5,464 nucleotides of DNA from Microcaldota archaeon (GTDB lineage Archaea; Micrarchaeota; Micrarchaeia; Micrarchaeales; Micrarchaeaceae): the NCBI GenBank assembly GCA_030039935.1, contig JASHUQ010000017.1:1-5464 (forward strand), in the 5' to 3' direction. The position numbers and the translations under genes are program-made. The notes beneath the pieces are model-generated. The model saw only the letters and a program-made list of their open reading frames with translations. It was not told the origin of the DNA and ran no database searches. This document shows, piece by piece, positions 4,376 to 5,464 of this stretch (its first letter is position 1; every line of letters starts with the position of its first letter).

Positions 4376-5284
4376 GTGGAGCCAAAAACCGCATACCAAA
4401 ACGTGCTGAACGAGATGAGGAAGAGGGTCGCAGGGAAAGAGGATGTGATAAAGCTGATCTTCACCGCGCTTATAGCGAACGGCCATGTCCTTCTGGAAGG
4501 GGTTCCAGGAGTTGCAAAGACAACAATATCAAAGTCCATGGCAACAGCCATAGGGGGCTCTTTCGGAAGAGTGCAGGGAATGCCAGACGTGGAAATAGGC
4601 GACATTGTCGGATACACCTACAATGACGATGAAAACAATGTAGAATTCAAAAAGGGGCCTATTTTCTCAAATGTTTTGCTTATAGATGAGATAAACAGGA
4701 TAGAGCCAAAGGTGACAACATCGCTTCTCGAGGCCCTTGAAGAAAGGCAGGTGAGCGTGGGCGGGACAACAGCGCAGCTGGAGAATCCATTCATAACAAT
4801 GGCTACGCAGAATCCGCTTAACATAGAGGGAACCACATCTCTTCCAAAAGTGCTTTCTGACAGGTTCATTTTCAAGGTAGATGTTGGATATCCATCAATA
4901 AAAGAGGAAGAGCAGATGCTGAGGATAAAAGAAAAGGAGAGCGATGTGAGAATCAACCAGGTTTTGACAAAGAAGGACATAATAGACATGCAGAGCATGG
5001 TGGACAGCATAAAAATGGACGACACCGTTCTTTCATATATAACAAAAATCGTAAGCGCAACAAGAGCTGACATGCATGTTGTCATGGGCGGAAGCCCGAG
5101 GGCAGACATAAGCTTCATGAAGGGGGCCAAGGCAAAGGCGCTTGTAGAAGGGCGAGACAGCATATCTATTGATGATGTGAAATTCCTTGCAAAGCCTGTA
5201 TTGGGCCACAGGATTGTGGCGAGGGCGACAGGAGGAGTAGGCGTCAATGGAATAATAGACGGGATAGTTGCAACACTGAAATGA
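4376..5284 (+). CDS. MoxR-family AAA+ ATPase
   Basis: The 302-residue protein is a full-length MoxR ATPase. Walker A is GVPGVAKT (42-49), Walker B VLLIDE (100-105) followed by INRIEPK, and the family motif LLEALEERQV is at 117-126. Sensor 1 is ATQNP (143-147), the arginine finger SDRF (161-164), and sensor 2 GGSPRA (238-243) leads into the C-terminal lid. All catalytic residues are present. MoxR proteins act as chaperone-like ATPases that assemble or activate partner complexes, often with von Willebrand factor A or DUF58 proteins; no such partner is visible here. The GTG at 4376 is the only workable early start, because an in-frame stop lies at 4364-4366. The next ATG, at 4415, would remove 13 residues of the N-terminal helix. 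A pilin-like secreted protein follows 10 bases downstream, suggesting a surface-related substrate. Confidence 0.94.
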   Translation: MEPKTAYQNVLNEMRKRVAGKEDVIKLIFTALIANGHVLLEGVPGVAKTTISKSMATAIGGSFGRVQGMPDVEIGDIVGYTYNDDENNVEFKKGPIFSNVLLIDEINRIEPKVTTSLLEALEERQVSVGGTTAQLENPFITMATQNPLNIEGTTSLPKVLSDRFIFKVDVGYPSIKEEEQMLRIKEKESDVRINQVLTKKDIIDMQSMVDSIKMDDTVLSYITKIVSATRADMHVVMGGSPRADISFMKGAKAKALVEGRDSISIDDVKFLAKPVLGHRIVARATGGVGVNGIIDGIVATLK

Positions 5285-5287
5285 GGG
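5283..5287 (+). promoter_or_regulatory. Ribosome-binding site for the pilin-like gene
   Basis: The bases gaggg overlap the MoxR stop codon (5282-5284) and lie 7 bases before the ATG at 5295. They are complementary to the CCUCC-type 3' end of archaeal 16S rRNA. This fits the internal-gene position: first genes here look leaderless, while this downstream gene has a Shine-Dalgarno sequence. Confidence 0.6.
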
Positions 5288-5294
5288 TTGTTTG

Positions 5295-5464
5295 ATGAAA
5301 ATAAGATCGCAGCAGGCTTTGGAATACCTTGCCACGTATGGCTGGGCGATAGTTATCATAATAGTTGTGATAGGGGTATTCACGTTTTTCAAGGTGTTCA
5401 ACAGGACAGGCACCATAAACAACACGTGTACCATAGAAGCGCAGTTCGGGTGCGAATCCCTGTT
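5295..5464 (+). CDS. Class III signal peptide (type IV pilin-like) protein, 3' end outside window
   Basis: The visible 56 residues begin MKIRSQQALEYLATYGWAI, followed by a strongly hydrophobic stretch to about residue 33 (VIIIVVIGVFTFF). This is the archaeal class III signal peptide pattern: a short basic leader, likely processing between Ser5 and Gln6 by a prepilin peptidase, Glu at mature position 5, and a hydrophobic helix that packs in a pilus core or anchors in the membrane. The 'ALEYLxTYGWAI' form is typical of many small secreted proteins in DPANN archaea, often followed by a Cys-x-(F/I)...F-x-C pair; here TCTIEAQFGC (44-53) fits. The ATG has a ribosome-binding site candidate gaggg (5283-5287) overlapping the MoxR stop, so the two genes are one operon. 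The frame runs off the window end. Confidence 0.88.
   Translation, partial: MKIRSQQALEYLATYGWAIVIIIVVIGVFTFFKVFNRTGTINNTCTIEAQFGCESL

Noticed and set aside
4618..5247. Long minus-strand open frame of 209 codons
   Set aside because: It is antisense to the MoxR gene, whose motifs are all conserved; the product is Ser/Met-rich without recognisable domains.
5033..5434. Minus-strand open frame of 133 codons
   Set aside because: It is antisense to the MoxR C-terminus and the pilin-like gene, with no domain or promoter support.
1..5464. tRNA, rRNA, CRISPR array or insertion sequence
   Set aside because: No cloverleaf, no regularly spaced repeats, no transposase and no terminal inverted repeats were seen in the non-coding parts.

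Overview
The window is archaeal. It carries a TATA-binding protein (TBP) repeat, ribosomal protein L21e, RNA polymerase subunit F (Rpb4), the archaeal DUF655 protein, and a protein with an archaeal class III (type IV pilin-like) signal peptide. Several genes have an AT-rich TATA element about 22-32 bases before the start codon, the spacing of leaderless or nearly leaderless archaeal transcripts. Short genes, tight packing, a pilin-like protein of the 'ALEYLxTYGWAI' type with a following C-x-F/C pattern, and a split conserved operon suggest a small-genome archaeon of the DPANN type (Micrarchaeota or a relative). The lineage is an inference, not something the sequence proves.

Layout. At 1-646 (+) lies the 3' part of an AbiEii-type nucleotidyltransferase toxin gene, cut by the window edge. 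At 647-843 there is a non-coding AT-rich stretch with two overlapping inverted repeats and a promoter. At 844-1404 (+) is a small ankyrin-repeat protein with a basic helical tail, followed by a perfect palindrome. At 1546-1869 (-) is a TBP gene that encodes only ONE TBP repeat. From a shared AT-rich promoter block the opposite strand carries rpl21e (1945-2229) and, two bases later, an unrecognised 118-residue protein (2232-2588). Converging on these is a strongly basic protein with a GIY-YIG-like, probably inactive, domain (2596-3315, -). Upstream of it on the same strand are DUF655 (3363-3938) and rpoF (3964-4293). Divergently from rpoF, a MoxR-type AAA+ ATPase (4376-5284, +) is followed 10 bases later by a pilin-like secreted protein (5295 to the window end).

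How the genes fit together. The left edge (toxin, ankyrin protein) looks accessory. The middle is transcription and translation machinery: TBP, L21e, Rpb4 and DUF655. In many archaea rpl21e, rpoF and DUF655 are consecutive in one operon; here rpl21e is on the other strand about 1.7 kb away, with an unknown gene in the place of rpoF. The right edge appears to be a chaperone-like ATPase plus cell-surface protein unit.

The most interesting item is the half-length TBP: a well-conserved single repeat with no room and no remnant for the second one. If it is the cell's general TBP, it must work as a dimer, resembling the proposed ancestor of all TBPs. If a full-length TBP exists elsewhere, it may be a regulator.
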